From Duganella levis (lineage in GTDB: Bacteria; Pseudomonadota; Gammaproteobacteria; Burkholderiales; Burkholderiaceae_D), in contig NZ_WWCT01000006.1 of the NCBI RefSeq assembly GCF_009857605.1, positions 1 to 64,000 on the forward strand: DNA of 64,000 nt, given 5' to 3'. Shown piece after piece: positions 45,901 through 54,641 of this stretch (its first letter is position 1; every line of letters starts with the position of its first letter). The position numbers were made by a program, and so were the translations under genes. A model generated the notes under the pieces. It was not told where the DNA came from and made no database searches. It saw only the letters and a program-made list of their open reading frames with translations.

Positions 45901-47823
45901 CTGACGCTGATCAACGATATTCTGGACTTGTCGAAGATCGAGTCGGGCACGGTGACGCTGGACGTATCGGAGTACCGCTTCCAGAATCTGCGCAACTACG
46001 TCGACCGCACCTTCCGTCACATGGCGGAAGCCAAGCACCTCGGCTTCTCGGTGGAACTGAAAGACAGCCTGCCGACCGCCATGATGACCGATACCACGCG
46101 CCTGCAGCAGGTGCTGAAAAACCTGCTGTCGAACGCCTTCAAGTTCACCACGCATGGCCAAGTGTCGCTGGAAATCAGTCTGGTCAACAGCGGCTTCACC
46201 AGCGACCACCCGAACCTGCTGCATGCGGATGCGGTGCTGTCGTTCGCGGTGACCGACACCGGCGTCGGCATCGCTTCAGACAAACTGCAGCTGATCTTCG
46301 AAGCATTCCAGCAGGCCGACGGCTCCACCGCCCGCAAGTACGGCGGCACCGGCCTTGGCCTGTCGATTTCGCGCGAGCTGGCGCGCCTGCTGGGCGGCGA
46401 GATCCGCGTCGAGTCGGTGGTCGGCAGCGGCTCCACCTTCACGCTGTTCCTGCCATATAACCGCGCGGGCTTCATCAACTACGACATTAACCGCCAGCCG
46501 CAGGTACGCCTGCCGACGCCGTCGCCGCAAGTGGTCTACACGCTGCAAGCGCAGACCGAACTGGCACTGGCGGACCACAGCAACCTGTTCGAGCAGGATG
46601 CGGAACTGGACCAATACAGCGGCAGCGATGACCGCGGCCTGGTGGCGCCAGGCGATCCATCGGTGCTGATCATCGAGGACGACGAGCGTTTCTCGCAGAT
46701 TGTGCTGGGCTTCGCGCGCGAGAAGAACTTCAAGGGGATCGTCACCATGCAGGGCGATTCCGCCTTGAGCCTGGCGCGCGACTACCTGCCGTCCGCCATC
46801 CTGCTGGACCTGGACCTGCCGGACATCGATGGCTTCACGGTGCTGGACCGCCTGAAACGTGATCCGAGCACGCGCCACATTCCGGTGCATGTGATGTCCA
46901 GTTTGCGCGAACGCGAACGCGCGCTGCGGCTGGGCGCCATCTCCTACCTGAATAAACCGGTCAGCAAGGAAGCCTTGCAGGAAGAGTTCACCCGCATCCA
47001 GAAGTTCCTGCTGGGCGGAAAGCGCAGCCTGCTGGTGGTGGATGACGAACCGGCGCAGCGCGACTCCATCGTGGCACTGATCGGCGACGCCGACATCCAC
47101 ATCATGGCGGTGGAAACCGGCCAGGCGGCGCTGGACGCGCTTCGCGAGCAGCACTTCGACTGCATGGTGCTGGACCTGACGCTGCCGGACATCAGCGGTT
47201 TCGACCTGCTGGACATCATCGGCAAGAACGAATCGCTGCGCGACCTGCCGGTGGTAATCAACACCGCCAAGGACCTGAACCGCAAGGAAGTGGCCAAGCT
47301 TAAACGCTACGCCAAGACCATCGTGATTAAGGATGCGCGCTCGCCGGAGCGGTTGCTGGACGAAACAGCGCTGTTCCTGCACCGTTCGCAGGCCAGCCTG
47401 CCGGAAGCGCAGCGCAAGATGCTGGAAGAGATCCACGCGGCGGAAGGCGGCCTGGCGGGACGCAAGGTACTGATCGTCGATGATGACCTGCGCAACATCT
47501 TCGCGCTGTCATCGCTGCTGGAACGCCAGCAGATGCATGTGCTGTTCGCCGAAAACGGCCGCGATGGCATCGAGGTGCTGGAGCGCGATCCGACCATTGA
47601 GATCGTCCTGATGGACATCATGATGCCGGAGATGGACGGCTACGACACCATGCGCGCGATTCGCCGCATCCCTAAATTCAAATCGCTGCCGATCATCACG
47701 CTGACGGCCAAGGCGATGAAGGGCGACCGCGATAAATGTATCGCGGCCGGCGCGTCGGACTACATCACCAAGCCGGTGGATGTGGCACAGCTGCTGTCGC
47801 TGATGCGTGTATGGCTGCACTAA
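42928..47823 (+). CDS. Multi-HAMP hybrid histidine kinase with GAF and three REC domains
   Basis: A 1631-residue cytoplasmic kinase without membrane helices. Residues about 1-150 hold degenerate HAMP-like helices (GDLSQTMAL). Residues about 152-703 are six 92-residue repeats, each a pair of HAMP modules ([14 protein letters not shown] and [16 protein letters not shown]). Then GAF (about 730-870), a coiled coil, HisKA (H about 949, [13 protein letters not shown]), HATPase ([19 protein letters not shown]), and three REC domains starting about 1245, 1368 and 1514 ([33 protein letters not shown]). The middle REC lacks the usual Thr/Ser-Lys-Pro end (IVIKDARSP). The long HAMP array resembles fungal Nik1-type group III kinases. 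No membrane anchor suggests a soluble signal. Stop overlaps the next start (TAATG). Confidence 0.92.
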   Translation: MNNMTDLGEQLDAKVLLSTLMALKKGDFSVRMPSDWIGMAGKIADTLNDIIDTKSRMVREVTEVSRVVGREGRLTQRAEMTNTTGGWATILSSVNTLIDDLVRPTSEMARVIGAVAKGDLSQTMALEVDGHPLKGQYLRAAMTANTMVEQLSSFSSEVTRVAREVGTEGKLGGQAQVKGVAGTWKDLTDSVNSMAGNLTSQVRNIAEVTTAVANGDLSKKITVDVRGEILQLKDTINVMVDQLRSFASEVTRVAREVGTEGKLGGQAYVPGVGGTWKDLTDNVNFMASNLTGQVRNIAAVTTAVANGDLSKKITVDVKGEILELKNTINVMVDQLSSFASEVTRVAREVGTEGKLGGQAQVKGVAGTWKDLTDSVNSMAGNLTGQVRNIADVTTAVANGDLSKKITVDVKGEILELKNTINVMVDQLNSFASEVTRVAREVGTEGKLGGQANVPGVAGTWKDLTDGVNSMAGNLTGQVRNIADVTTAVANGDLSKKITVDVKGEILELKNTINVMVDQLSSFASEVTRVAREVGTEGKLGGQAYVPGVGGTWKDLTDNVNFMASNLTGQVRNIAAVTTAVARGDLSKKITVDVKGEILELKDTINVMVDQLSSFASEVTRVAREVGTEGKLGGQANVSGVAGTWKDLTENVNQLAANLTNQVRAIAEVATAVTRGDLSRSIQVEARGEVSYLKDNINEMIRNLKDTTLKNAQQDWLKTNLARFTRLLQGQRDLQAVTKLILSELAPLVSAHHGVFYMMDAGDSDARLRMIASYGYRSSRKLPTSFLPGEGLVGQCALEKVRIWLTDVPRDYIVVSSGLGAAPPNNIVVLPILFEQQVKAVIEIASLDRFTETHLSFLDQLMESIGVVLNTIEANSRTESLLTQSQSLAQELQQTNQELAEKARLLSEQNIEVERKNREVEQAKLALEEKATQLALSSKYKSEFLANMSHELRTPLNSLLILAQQLGDNPDGNLSGKQVEFAKTIHGSGSDLLTLINDILDLSKIESGTVTLDVSEYRFQNLRNYVDRTFRHMAEAKHLGFSVELKDSLPTAMMTDTTRLQQVLKNLLSNAFKFTTHGQVSLEISLVNSGFTSDHPNLLHADAVLSFAVTDTGVGIASDKLQLIFEAFQQADGSTARKYGGTGLGLSISRELARLLGGEIRVESVVGSGSTFTLFLPYNRAGFINYDINRQPQVRLPTPSPQVVYTLQAQTELALADHSNLFEQDAELDQYSGSDDRGLVAPGDPSVLIIEDDERFSQIVLGFAREKNFKGIVTMQGDSALSLARDYLPSAILLDLDLPDIDGFTVLDRLKRDPSTRHIPVHVMSSLRERERALRLGAISYLNKPVSKEALQEEFTRIQKFLLGGKRSLLVVDDEPAQRDSIVALIGDADIHIMAVETGQAALDALREQHFDCMVLDLTLPDISGFDLLDIIGKNESLRDLPVVINTAKDLNRKEVAKLKRYAKTIVIKDARSPERLLDETALFLHRSQASLPEAQRKMLEEIHAAEGGLAGRKVLIVDDDLRNIFALSSLLERQQMHVLFAENGRDGIEVLERDPTIEIVLMDIMMPEMDGYDTMRAIRRIPKFKSLPIITLTAKAMKGDRDKCIAAGASDYITKPVDVAQLLSLMRVWLH
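43381..45036. repeat. Six tandem 276-bp repeats encoding HAMP pairs
   Basis: The site GGTGGGTAC (last copy AGTGGGTAC) recurs at 43419, 43695, 43971, 44247, 44523 and 44799, exactly 276 bp apart each time, so the repeats keep a 92-residue period with no insertion. Long blocks are nearly identical at the DNA level between copies, including synonymous sites, which points to recent duplication or conversion. Copies differ mainly in a short variable segment after GGQA (QVKGVAG, YVPGVGG, NVPGVAG, NVSGVAG). Confidence 0.93.
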
Positions 47824-48659
47824 TGTCTTCCCTGCTTCCTTCCTCGGTGGAGGAGCTGGAACTGGAGCTGCTGCTGCAAGCGCTGTACCAATGCCATGGC
47901 TACGACTTTCGCGGCTACGACCGCGCGCTGGTGGCGGGCAAGGTGCAGGCGCTGCGGCTGCGTCTCGGCCTGGCCACCATCTCGGCGCTGCAATCGCGCG
48001 TGCTGCACGATGGCGAAACGTACAACACCCTGCTGCGCGCGCTGTACGTGGCGCCGGCGCTGATGTTTGACGATGCGCTGGAAGTGTCGATGCTGCGGCG
48101 GTCCCTGGGCGTGAGCCTGCATGGCGCCGCGCTGCCGCGCGTATGGCTGGCCGATTGCGCCAGCCCGCAGCAGGCCTGGACGCTGGCCATCCTGCTGGAA
48201 CAGGAGCAGCTGGCGCCGCGCACCGAAATCTACGCCACCGTCGCCAGCGACACCATGCTGGCCGACGCGCAGCACGCCAGCTTGCCGATGGCGCGGCTGG
48301 ATGAACTGCAAGAGAACTACGCGCGCAGCGGTGGCGTCGGCAAGCTGATTGACTATTTCGATGTCAATGCGGACGGACTGCATGCAGCGTTGAAGCCGCA
48401 GCTGGCCGGCCGCATCACGTGGGCGCAATACAATCTGGTGACCGATGCTTCGTTCAACGAGTTCCAGATGATCCTCGGTCACCGTACCCTGCCCGACTTT
48501 GGGCCGGCGCTGCGCAAGCGCGTCTTGCAGCTGTTTGACGGCAGCCTGGCGCCATTCGGCACGTTGGCGCTGGACCGGCCGCTGGACGACCACGATCCAT
48601 TGTCCCGCCACTACAAGCCGCTTCTGGCCAACCAGTCCTGGTATAAACGCGTCGCTTAA
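47823..48659 (+). CDS. Degenerate CheR-like methyltransferase (SAM site lost)
   Basis: A 278-residue protein that follows the CheR pattern along its length: a helical N-terminal domain (ELLLQALYQCHGYDFRGYDRALVAGKV), a middle beta domain, and ITWAQYNLVTDASFNEFQMIL near the C-terminus. Key residues are changed: the SAM motif AGCSTGEE reads ADCASPQQ (from about residue 110), the ribose-binding Asp of ATD reads ATV, the FRD of the active site reads MFDD, and CRNVLIYF reads GHRTLPDF. It probably does not bind SAM and may be an adaptor or remnant. Start 47823 overlaps the kinase stop; longer frames reach into the kinase gene. Confidence 0.75.
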   Translation: MSSLLPSSVEELELELLLQALYQCHGYDFRGYDRALVAGKVQALRLRLGLATISALQSRVLHDGETYNTLLRALYVAPALMFDDALEVSMLRRSLGVSLHGAALPRVWLADCASPQQAWTLAILLEQEQLAPRTEIYATVASDTMLADAQHASLPMARLDELQENYARSGGVGKLIDYFDVNADGLHAALKPQLAGRITWAQYNLVTDASFNEFQMILGHRTLPDFGPALRKRVLQLFDGSLAPFGTLALDRPLDDHDPLSRHYKPLLANQSWYKRVA

Positions 48660-48664
48660 ATCAC

Positions 48665-49291
48665 TTAGCCGAGCGCGCCCGCGCTGGGACGCTCGGCGAT
48701 GCGGTCGCGCCATGCCTGAAGGTGTGCCAGTCCCTCCTGCCCCGGCCGGAATTTCATCAGCCCACGTGCAAACTCCAGCGCACAGAACGCCGTAATGTCG
48801 GCGATGGTGAAGCGCTGCCCGGCCACAAAGGGCTGGCCAGCCAGGGTTGCATCCAGCCAGCGCGCCGTCTCGCGCATCTTCTCGGCCTGCGCTGTGCCGT
48901 ACTCTGGAAACTGCGGCTGCTCCAATGCAGCCAGGCCGGGATGCGTGTGGCGAATGCAGTTGGCGGCGCCAAGGAACAGATGCAGTTCGACGCGGCGGTC
49001 CGTCATCTCGATGAAGGCCCGTTCGTCAAAGCCCTCGCCCATCAGATTAGGCTCGGGCGCATAGCCTTCCAGCCAGGAGCAGATGGCGCGCGTTTCGCAC
49101 AGCACGCGGCCGTCGTCCAGTTCCAGCGCCGGCACGCGGCCAAATGGATTGAGCGCCAGGTATCCGGCACTGCGATGCTGGCCGGCGCCGATGTCGATCT
49201 GCACCGATTCAATACCGGTCAGCCCTTTCTCGGCAATGAACATGGCGACGCGGCGCGGATTGGGCGCGCGGGATGAGGTGTAGAGTTTCAT
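48665..49291 (-). CDS. Glutathione S-transferase family protein
   Basis: A 208-residue protein: thioredoxin-like N-terminal domain ([23 protein letters not shown], cis-Pro segment [20 protein letters not shown]) and an all-helical C-terminal domain ([20 protein letters not shown]). The GSH-binding site is recognisable (ETRAI in place of ESxxI). It overlaps the second GST by 4 bases and the two form a minus-strand operon. Substrate unknown. Confidence 0.88.
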   Translation of the reverse strand: MKLYTSSRAPNPRRVAMFIAEKGLTGIESVQIDIGAGQHRSAGYLALNPFGRVPALELDDGRVLCETRAICSWLEGYAPEPNLMGEGFDERAFIEMTDRRVELHLFLGAANCIRHTHPGLAALEQPQFPEYGTAQAEKMRETARWLDATLAGQPFVAGQRFTIADITAFCALEFARGLMKFRPGQEGLAHLQAWRDRIAERPSAGALG

Positions 49292-49956
49292 CGCGATTGT
49301 CCTCGTTCCAGCATGGTGCCCACCGTGGTGGGATCGGTACGGTCAACGCGCGGCGGCATGATGATCCCGCGCTGCACCGCCGGCCGCGCGGCAATCGCCG
49401 CCAGCCAGCGTTGCAGGTGCGGCAGATCATCCACCGTCACGCCCGACCAGTTGTGCGTATGGACCCAGGCCCAGTTGGCGATATCGGCGATCGAATAATC
49501 GCCGGCCAGGTATTCGTGCTGCGCCAGGTGCGCGTCCAGCACGCGGAACAGGCGCTTGCTCTCGCCCTGATAGCGGTCGATGGCCGGCTGGATCTTCTCC
49601 GGGAAGTAGCGGTGGAACACATTGGCCTGACCCATCATCGGGCCGACGCCGCCCATCTGGAACATCAGCCATTGCAGCACCTGCGAGCGAACCTTGAAAT
49701 CGGTCGGCATCAATTCGCCGGTTTTCTCGGCCAGATAAATCAGGATGGCGCCGGACTCGAACACCGCAAAATTGTCCTCGGCGCGGTCGACGATGGCCGG
49801 GATGCGGCCGTTCGGATTAATCGCCAGGAACCACGGTTCTTTCTGCTCGCCGGCCATCAGGTCCAGCGCATGCAGCGTGTAGGTCAGTTCCAGCTCTTCC
49901 AGCGCGATGGAGACTTTGTGGCCGTTGGGAGTCGCGGCTGTGTACAAATCGATCAT
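49288..49956 (-). CDS. Glutathione S-transferase, YghU/YfcG (Ure2-like) type
   Basis: A 222-residue protein starting [21 protein letters not shown] with the Ure2-like N-terminal pattern (TPNGHKV, then [12 protein letters not shown] and [15 protein letters not shown]) and a helical C-terminal domain ([19 protein letters not shown]). YfcG and YghU reduce disulfides; the same is likely here. Start at 49956 is preferred to 49974, being preceded by AAGG at a suitable distance. First gene of a two-GST operon. Confidence 0.88.
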   Translation of the reverse strand: MIDLYTAATPNGHKVSIALEELELTYTLHALDLMAGEQKEPWFLAINPNGRIPAIVDRAEDNFAVFESGAILIYLAEKTGELMPTDFKVRSQVLQWLMFQMGGVGPMMGQANVFHRYFPEKIQPAIDRYQGESKRLFRVLDAHLAQHEYLAGDYSIADIANWAWVHTHNWSGVTVDDLPHLQRWLAAIAARPAVQRGIIMPPRVDRTDPTTVGTMLERGQSR

Positions 49957-50076
49957 GTCTGTGCCTTCTGCCAAGTGAACGTAGCAAGATCATAATCCTA
50001 TTTGGGATTTGACAGCGTCCGCGCTTCGCCGTAGATTGCTTGCTTGCCCAAAAGGCTCACATTACAAAGGAAAAGC

Positions 50077-52731
50077 ATGCAACGCAGTTTGATTTCGCTC
50101 GCCGTCATGGCGCTGCTGGGATTGTCCGCCGGCGCCCCTACCCTGGTCGCCGCTGCCCCTGCCGCCAAAGTTACGCAGGTCACCACCCAGCTTCCCCGCA
50201 CCGCCGTCCCGACGCACTACGCCGTGTCGCTGACGCCCGATGCCGCCAACAGCAGCTTTAGCGCCAGCGTGACCATTGCGCTCGATGTCAAACAAGCCAC
50301 CAGCAGCCTGACCCTGAACGCCGCCGACCTGAAATTCAGCGCCGCCGCCATCAGCGCCGGCCCAGGCAAATCGCAGCAAGCCAGCAAGACCGACATCGAC
50401 GCCGACAAGCAGACCGTCACCTTCCATTTCGCCGACACCCTGAAACCGGGCAGCTACCAGCTCAAACTGGACTACACCGGCGTGATCGGCACCCAGGCCT
50501 CGGGCCTGTTCTCGCTCGACTACGACAACGGCGGCGCCAAGAAACGCGCCTTGTACACCCAGTTTGAAAACTCCGACGCGCGCCGCATGATCCCGTCGTG
50601 GGATGAGCCGTTCTACAAAGCCACCTTCGCGGTGGAAGCCACCGTCCCTGCCGGCCAGATGGCCGTGTCCAACATGCCGGCGACTTCCACCACTAGGCTG
50701 GCCGATGGCCGTGAGCTGGTGCGCTTTGCCACCACGCCAAAAATGTCGACCTACCTGCTGTTCTTCGGCCTGGGCGAATTTGAGCGCGCCACCGCCATGG
50801 AGCAAGGCGTGGAGCTGGGCGTGATTACGCAAAAGGGTTCGCTGGGTCAGGCGCAGTTTGCGCTGGACTCGTCGCGCAACGTGCTGAAAGAGTACAACGA
50901 CTACTTCGGCGTCAAATATCCGCTGCCTAAGCTGGACAACATCGCCGCGCCGGGCCGCAGCCAGTTCTTCAGCGCCATGGAAAACTGGGGCGCCATCTTT
51001 ACCTTTGAAAATTCGATCCTGCTCGATCCACGCGTCGCCACGCAATCGGACAAGGAAGGTTCCTTCCTGGTGGCCGCGCACGAAATGGCGCACCAGTGGT
51101 TCGGCGACCTGGTGACCATGGCATGGTGGGACGACCTGTGGCTGAACGAGGGTTTCGCCTCGTGGATGGAATCGCGCACCACCACCCGCCTGCACCCTGA
51201 GTGGAACTGGGAACTGCGCGCAGTCGGCACCCGCGAAGGCGCGATGGAGCAGGACGCACTGGCCACCACCCACCCGATCGTGCAGCGCATCGCCACCGTC
51301 GAACAGGCCAGCCAGGCGTTCGACAACATCACCTACAGCAAAGGCGAATCGGTGATCCGCATGCTGGAAAACTATGTGGGCGAAGAAGGCTGGCGCGCCG
51401 GCGTGCGCAGCTACATCGCCAAGCATGCCTATGGCAACACGGTGTCCGACGACCTGTGGCGCGAGGTGGAAAAAGCCGCGCACAAGCCGGTGACCGCGAT
51501 CGCCCACGACTTCACGCTGCAACCCGGCGTGCCGCTGATCCGCGTGGCCGATGCAGTCTGCAAGAACGGCAAGACCACCATCCAGCTGACGCAAGGTGAA
51601 TTCAGCAAGGACAAGGAAAACAAGAAGCCATTGAGCTGGCGCGTGCCGGTGATCGCCCAGACCATCGGCGGAACCACGGTGCGCACCGTAGTCAGCGGCG
51701 GCAAAGCCAGCATGACGCTGCCGGGTTGCGGCGTGGTGCTGGTGAATGCCGGCCAGAGTGGCTACTACCGCACGCTGTATACCGACAAGGCCTTCAGCGC
51801 GCTGGCGAAAGACTTCGCCACCATCCCGACCATCGACCAACTTGGCCTGCTGTCGGATAGCTGGGCGCTGGGCATGGCAGGCCTGATGCCGGCATCCAGC
51901 TTCCTCGACCTGGCCAACAGCGCGCCGGTGGACGCTGCGCCGCAAGTGTGGCAGAAGATCGCCGGCGTACTGGCCGGCCTGCACGACAGCTACGAAGGCA
52001 AGCCGGAACAGCGCGCGGCGCTGGACCGCTTTGCGCGTGCGCGCCTGGCGCCAGTGTTTGCCCGCATCGGCTGGGCCGCCGCCAAGGATGAAGCAGCACC
52101 TGTAGCCAACCTGCGCGACACGCTGATCCGCGTGCTGGGCGAAGTGGGCGATGAAAGCGTGATCGCCGAAGCTCGCCGCCGCTATGCCGCATCGGCCAGC
52201 GATCCGTCGGCCATGCCGGCGGCGCTGCGTCGTCCGGTCCTGAGTGTGATCGCCGCCAGTGCGGACGCCGCCACCTGGGACCAGATGCGCGCCGCCGCCA
52301 AGGCCGAGCAGTCGAACATGATCAAGGCGCAGATGTATGACCTGCTGGGCTCCGCCAGCGACAAGGCACAGGCGCAACGCGCGCTAGACCTGGCGCTGAC
52401 CGATGAACCGGGCGCCACTGCCGGTGCGTCGATCATCGGCCATGTCGCGGGCAACCACCCAGACCTGGCGTTCGACTTCGCTATCTCGCACCGCGACCAG
52501 ATCGACAAGATCGTTGATGGCGCCTCGCGCAGCCGCTACTTCCCTGGCCTGGGCGGACGTTCGGCTGATCCGGCAATGATCGGCAAACTGCAGGCTTACG
52601 CCAGGCAGTACCTGCCGGCCGATGCGCAAGGCGATACCAAGCAGGCGATTGCGGCAATCGAGTACCGCATCAAGGTGCGTACCAAGCGTCTGCCGCAGAT
52701 TGACGCGTGGCTGAAGCAGCACGCTGGCTAA
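50077..52731 (+). CDS. Secreted M1 family metallo-aminopeptidase
   Basis: An 884-residue zinc aminopeptidase with a signal peptide (MQRSLISLAVMALLGLSAGAPTLVAA). Beta-sandwich N-terminal domain to about 250, then the catalytic domain: the exopeptidase motif reads SAMENWG (usual GAMEN), and zinc site HEMAHQWFGDL...WLNE gives H335, E336, H339 and E358. ERAP1-like C-terminal helical domain about 550-884. It trims N-terminal residues from peptides, probably in the periplasm or outside the cell. Start 50077 follows AAGGAAAA. Confidence 0.92.
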   Translation: MQRSLISLAVMALLGLSAGAPTLVAAAPAAKVTQVTTQLPRTAVPTHYAVSLTPDAANSSFSASVTIALDVKQATSSLTLNAADLKFSAAAISAGPGKSQQASKTDIDADKQTVTFHFADTLKPGSYQLKLDYTGVIGTQASGLFSLDYDNGGAKKRALYTQFENSDARRMIPSWDEPFYKATFAVEATVPAGQMAVSNMPATSTTRLADGRELVRFATTPKMSTYLLFFGLGEFERATAMEQGVELGVITQKGSLGQAQFALDSSRNVLKEYNDYFGVKYPLPKLDNIAAPGRSQFFSAMENWGAIFTFENSILLDPRVATQSDKEGSFLVAAHEMAHQWFGDLVTMAWWDDLWLNEGFASWMESRTTTRLHPEWNWELRAVGTREGAMEQDALATTHPIVQRIATVEQASQAFDNITYSKGESVIRMLENYVGEEGWRAGVRSYIAKHAYGNTVSDDLWREVEKAAHKPVTAIAHDFTLQPGVPLIRVADAVCKNGKTTIQLTQGEFSKDKENKKPLSWRVPVIAQTIGGTTVRTVVSGGKASMTLPGCGVVLVNAGQSGYYRTLYTDKAFSALAKDFATIPTIDQLGLLSDSWALGMAGLMPASSFLDLANSAPVDAAPQVWQKIAGVLAGLHDSYEGKPEQRAALDRFARARLAPVFARIGWAAAKDEAAPVANLRDTLIRVLGEVGDESVIAEARRRYAASASDPSAMPAALRRPVLSVIAASADAATWDQMRAAAKAEQSNMIKAQMYDLLGSASDKAQAQRALDLALTDEPGATAGASIIGHVAGNHPDLAFDFAISHRDQIDKIVDGASRSRYFPGLGGRSADPAMIGKLQAYARQYLPADAQGDTKQAIAAIEYRIKVRTKRLPQIDAWLKQHAG

Positions 52732-52735
52732 AGGC

Positions 52736-52770
52736 AAAAAAAACCAGCATCGTCGTTAGACGGTGCTGGT
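52736..52770 (-). terminator. Minus-strand intrinsic terminator without an annotated gene
   Basis: Stem arms ACCAGCA (52743-52749) and TGCTGGT (52764-52770) extend through GTC/GAC (52752-52754, 52759-52761); an A8 (52736-52743) on the plus strand gives a T8 tail on the minus strand. A second stem, CGCT-CGAA-AGCG (52778-52789), sits just upstream in the minus transcript. No minus-strand gene ends here. Confidence 0.7.
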
Positions 52771-53096
52771 CGCAAAACGCTCGAAAGCGTGGGGATGTCC
52801 GGTGGTCCGCCGACTATGGTGTCGTCTGGACTAAAATTGTGCCGGGCGTTATAGGTCCGGCAACCTGGCGCTGGGCTTAACCTCGCGCTATGGGTTCTAC
52901 TTTGCCACCGATCGCAAAGCGCAGGCTTAGAACTTCATTAAGGTACAAAGGATGGGGGGATGGTGCCGGTGTTTGAGGCCACCGGCCAGCCTGCTGAGCC
53001 ATGCACCGTGAGCATCCGCGCCATCTTGGGCACGGGGTCGGATGGAACAAGCTATCATCAGCGGGAGCGATAATAATTGGACAATATGACGGCCAA
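52771..53096. other. Non-coding intergenic stretch, possible minus-strand small RNA
   Basis: The 365 bp between the aminopeptidase stop and the YceI-like start carries no gene I can support. Its left end has a minus-strand terminator, so a transcript may run from about 53000 toward 52736. A minus-strand reading frame (52877-53107) has odd composition and no plausible start signal. It does not match tmRNA, RNase P RNA or SRP RNA as I know them. The right end must hold the promoter of the lipoprotein gene. Confidence 0.4.
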
Positions 53097-53780
53097 ATGA
53101 CGCACACTAAATTAACTTACATAGTATTAGCAGCACTGTGTGCGCTGAGCGCTTGCACGCAGTTGCCGCCGCCGGCGACCGCCCCCGCAGGCGCACCTGC
53201 TGCCGTCGAAACACCGCCCACAATACCGGCGCTGCCGGACGCCGGCCCGCTACTGCATATCGACACCGCACAATCGCTGATCGCCGTCACCGTGCGACGC
53301 GGCGGCATATTGGCGCGGCTCGGTCATGACCATGTGGTCGCAAGCCATACGGTGACTGGCACGGTTTCGCCATCGCGCAATGTAGCGGATTTCCAGTTTC
53401 GTCTCGATGAGATGAAAATAGATGAAGCAGACCTGCGCCGCATCGCCGGCCTGGAAAAGCAGCCATCCGCCGATGCCATCGAAGGCACGCGCCACAACAT
53501 GCTGACCAAGGTGCTGGACGCGGACCGCTATCCGCTGGTCACCGTGCACGTGGAACGCCGCGCCGCCGGCCAGCCGCTGCAAGTCGCCATCACACTGCAC
53601 GGCGTCACGCGCACGCTGGCGATTCCGGTCGAACTGCGCGAAGAAAATGGCGTCATCAACGTCAAAGGCACGGTCCAGCTGAAGCAAACCGATTTCGGCC
53701 TGACGCCGTTTTCCGTCATGGGCGGCGCCATGTCCGTGCTGGATTCGATGGAGCTGCGCTTTGACCTGACAGCCAGATAA
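53097..53780 (+). CDS. YceI-like lipoprotein
   Basis: A 227-residue protein with a lipoprotein signal (hydrophobic core then LCALSAC, lipidated Cys at about residue 18), a Pro/Ala-rich linker (about 20-50), and a YceI-like lipocalin-type domain from about 57 to the end (LLHIDTAQSLIAVTVRRGG, LGHDHVV, GTRHNMLTKVLDADRYP, VKGTVQLKQTDFGLTPF). YceI proteins bind isoprenoid chains in the periplasm. Start 53097 is chosen, since the longer frame upstream reads through non-coding DNA. An A8-hairpin follows at the stop. Confidence 0.83.
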   Translation: MTHTKLTYIVLAALCALSACTQLPPPATAPAGAPAAVETPPTIPALPDAGPLLHIDTAQSLIAVTVRRGGILARLGHDHVVASHTVTGTVSPSRNVADFQFRLDEMKIDEADLRRIAGLEKQPSADAIEGTRHNMLTKVLDADRYPLVTVHVERRAAGQPLQVAITLHGVTRTLAIPVELREENGVINVKGTVQLKQTDFGLTPFSVMGGAMSVLDSMELRFDLTAR

Positions 53781-53812
53781 AAAAAAGCCCGCGCACTTCG
53801 CGAGGCGCGGGC
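53779..53812 (-). terminator. Intrinsic terminator for the LysE family gene (minus strand)
   Basis: Perfect 8-bp stem GCCCGCGC (53787-53794) / GCGCGGGC (53805-53812), with an A8 at its left that makes a T8 on the minus strand. It overlaps the last base pair of the YceI-like gene's stop codon. It terminates the LysE-type gene whose stop is about 100 bases away. Confidence 0.8.
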
Positions 53813-53909
53813 CCAAAGTTTCAAATCGGGAGAGACTTGAAAGAGCAAAGCCAGTATCTCAGCCATGCATGACGCCCTGATGACATCACACCTTCCCGAT
53901 CAAAGTTTT

Positions 53910-54539
53910 TCAGCGGGCGATAATCAGGCGCAAACCAAGGCCGACGAAAATCGCGCCGGCCACCCGGTCCATCCACTTGCCGGCACTCGGCGTGCGATTG
54001 ATCCACGCCCCCACCGCGCCGGAAAAATAGCCGAGCAATCCGAACAGCACCACCGCCTGCGCCGTGAACAGCAGCCCAAGTTGTGCCGTCTGCCACGCCG
54101 CGTCGCCGCGCGAGGCCACCACAAACTGCGGCAAAAACGACAGAAAGAACAACACCACCTTCGGATTGATCATATTGGCGAACAATCCCTTGGTAAACAG
54201 CTTGCGCAGACTTTCATCGGGCAATCCGACACCTTCCACCCGCGCGCCGCCACGGCTGCGCAAGGCGCCATAGCCGAGCCAGATCAGATAGCCGCCACCC
54301 AGCAGCTTCAAGGCGCCAAACGCCAGCGGCGACGCCTTGATCAAGGCGCTCACGCCCAGTGCGGCCAATACCGTATGGCTCAGGCATCCCAGCGCGCAGC
54401 CAAGGCCAAACATCATGCCCTGGCGACGGCCGCGCGTCATGCCGACGCTGAGCACCATCAGGTTGTCCGGACCCGGCGAAATGGTGATCAGCAGCGCCGC
54501 GCCGAGGAATCCGATGAACTGTTCTGGTGAAATAAGCAA
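53910..54539 (-). CDS. LysE/RhtB family amino-acid exporter
   Basis: A 209-residue inner-membrane protein with about five or six helices. LysE-family marks are present: LLITISPGPDNLMVLSVGMTRGRRQGMMFGLG near the N-terminus (SPGPDNL and the following Gly-rich segment), YLIWLGYGALR, and FTKGLFANMINPKVVLFFLSFLPQFV. Exports amino acids; substrate unknown. Divergent from the 7TMR kinase gene. Confidence 0.88.
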   Translation of the reverse strand: MLISPEQFIGFLGAALLITISPGPDNLMVLSVGMTRGRRQGMMFGLGCALGCLSHTVLAALGVSALIKASPLAFGALKLLGGGYLIWLGYGALRSRGGARVEGVGLPDESLRKLFTKGLFANMINPKVVLFFLSFLPQFVVASRGDAAWQTAQLGLLFTAQAVVLFGLLGYFSGAVGAWINRTPSAGKWMDRVAGAIFVGLGLRLIIAR

Positions 54540-54641
54540 GATATCGTCCTGAAGAGCAAAGCCGCCATCATACCAAAGCGCTAAGTTCTCGTTTAAAATG
54601 GGCTACCACCTACCCATGGACAGCCGGCGCACGGACCACGA

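Noticed and set aside
52832-52930. A 32-codon plus-strand stretch reading NLALGLTSRYGFYFATDRKAQA before a stop, like the end of a porin
   Set aside because: No start codon, no upstream extension, and the region looks like structured non-coding DNA. Likely chance.
52771-53096. tmRNA, RNase P RNA or SRP RNA in the long gap
   Set aside because: None of their conserved segments was found on either strand by eye.
52877-53107. 76-codon minus-strand reading frame in the aminopeptidase/YceI gap
   Set aside because: Unusual composition (Pro, Cys, Trp rich), no ribosome binding site, and it overlaps the promoter region and start of the lipoprotein gene.
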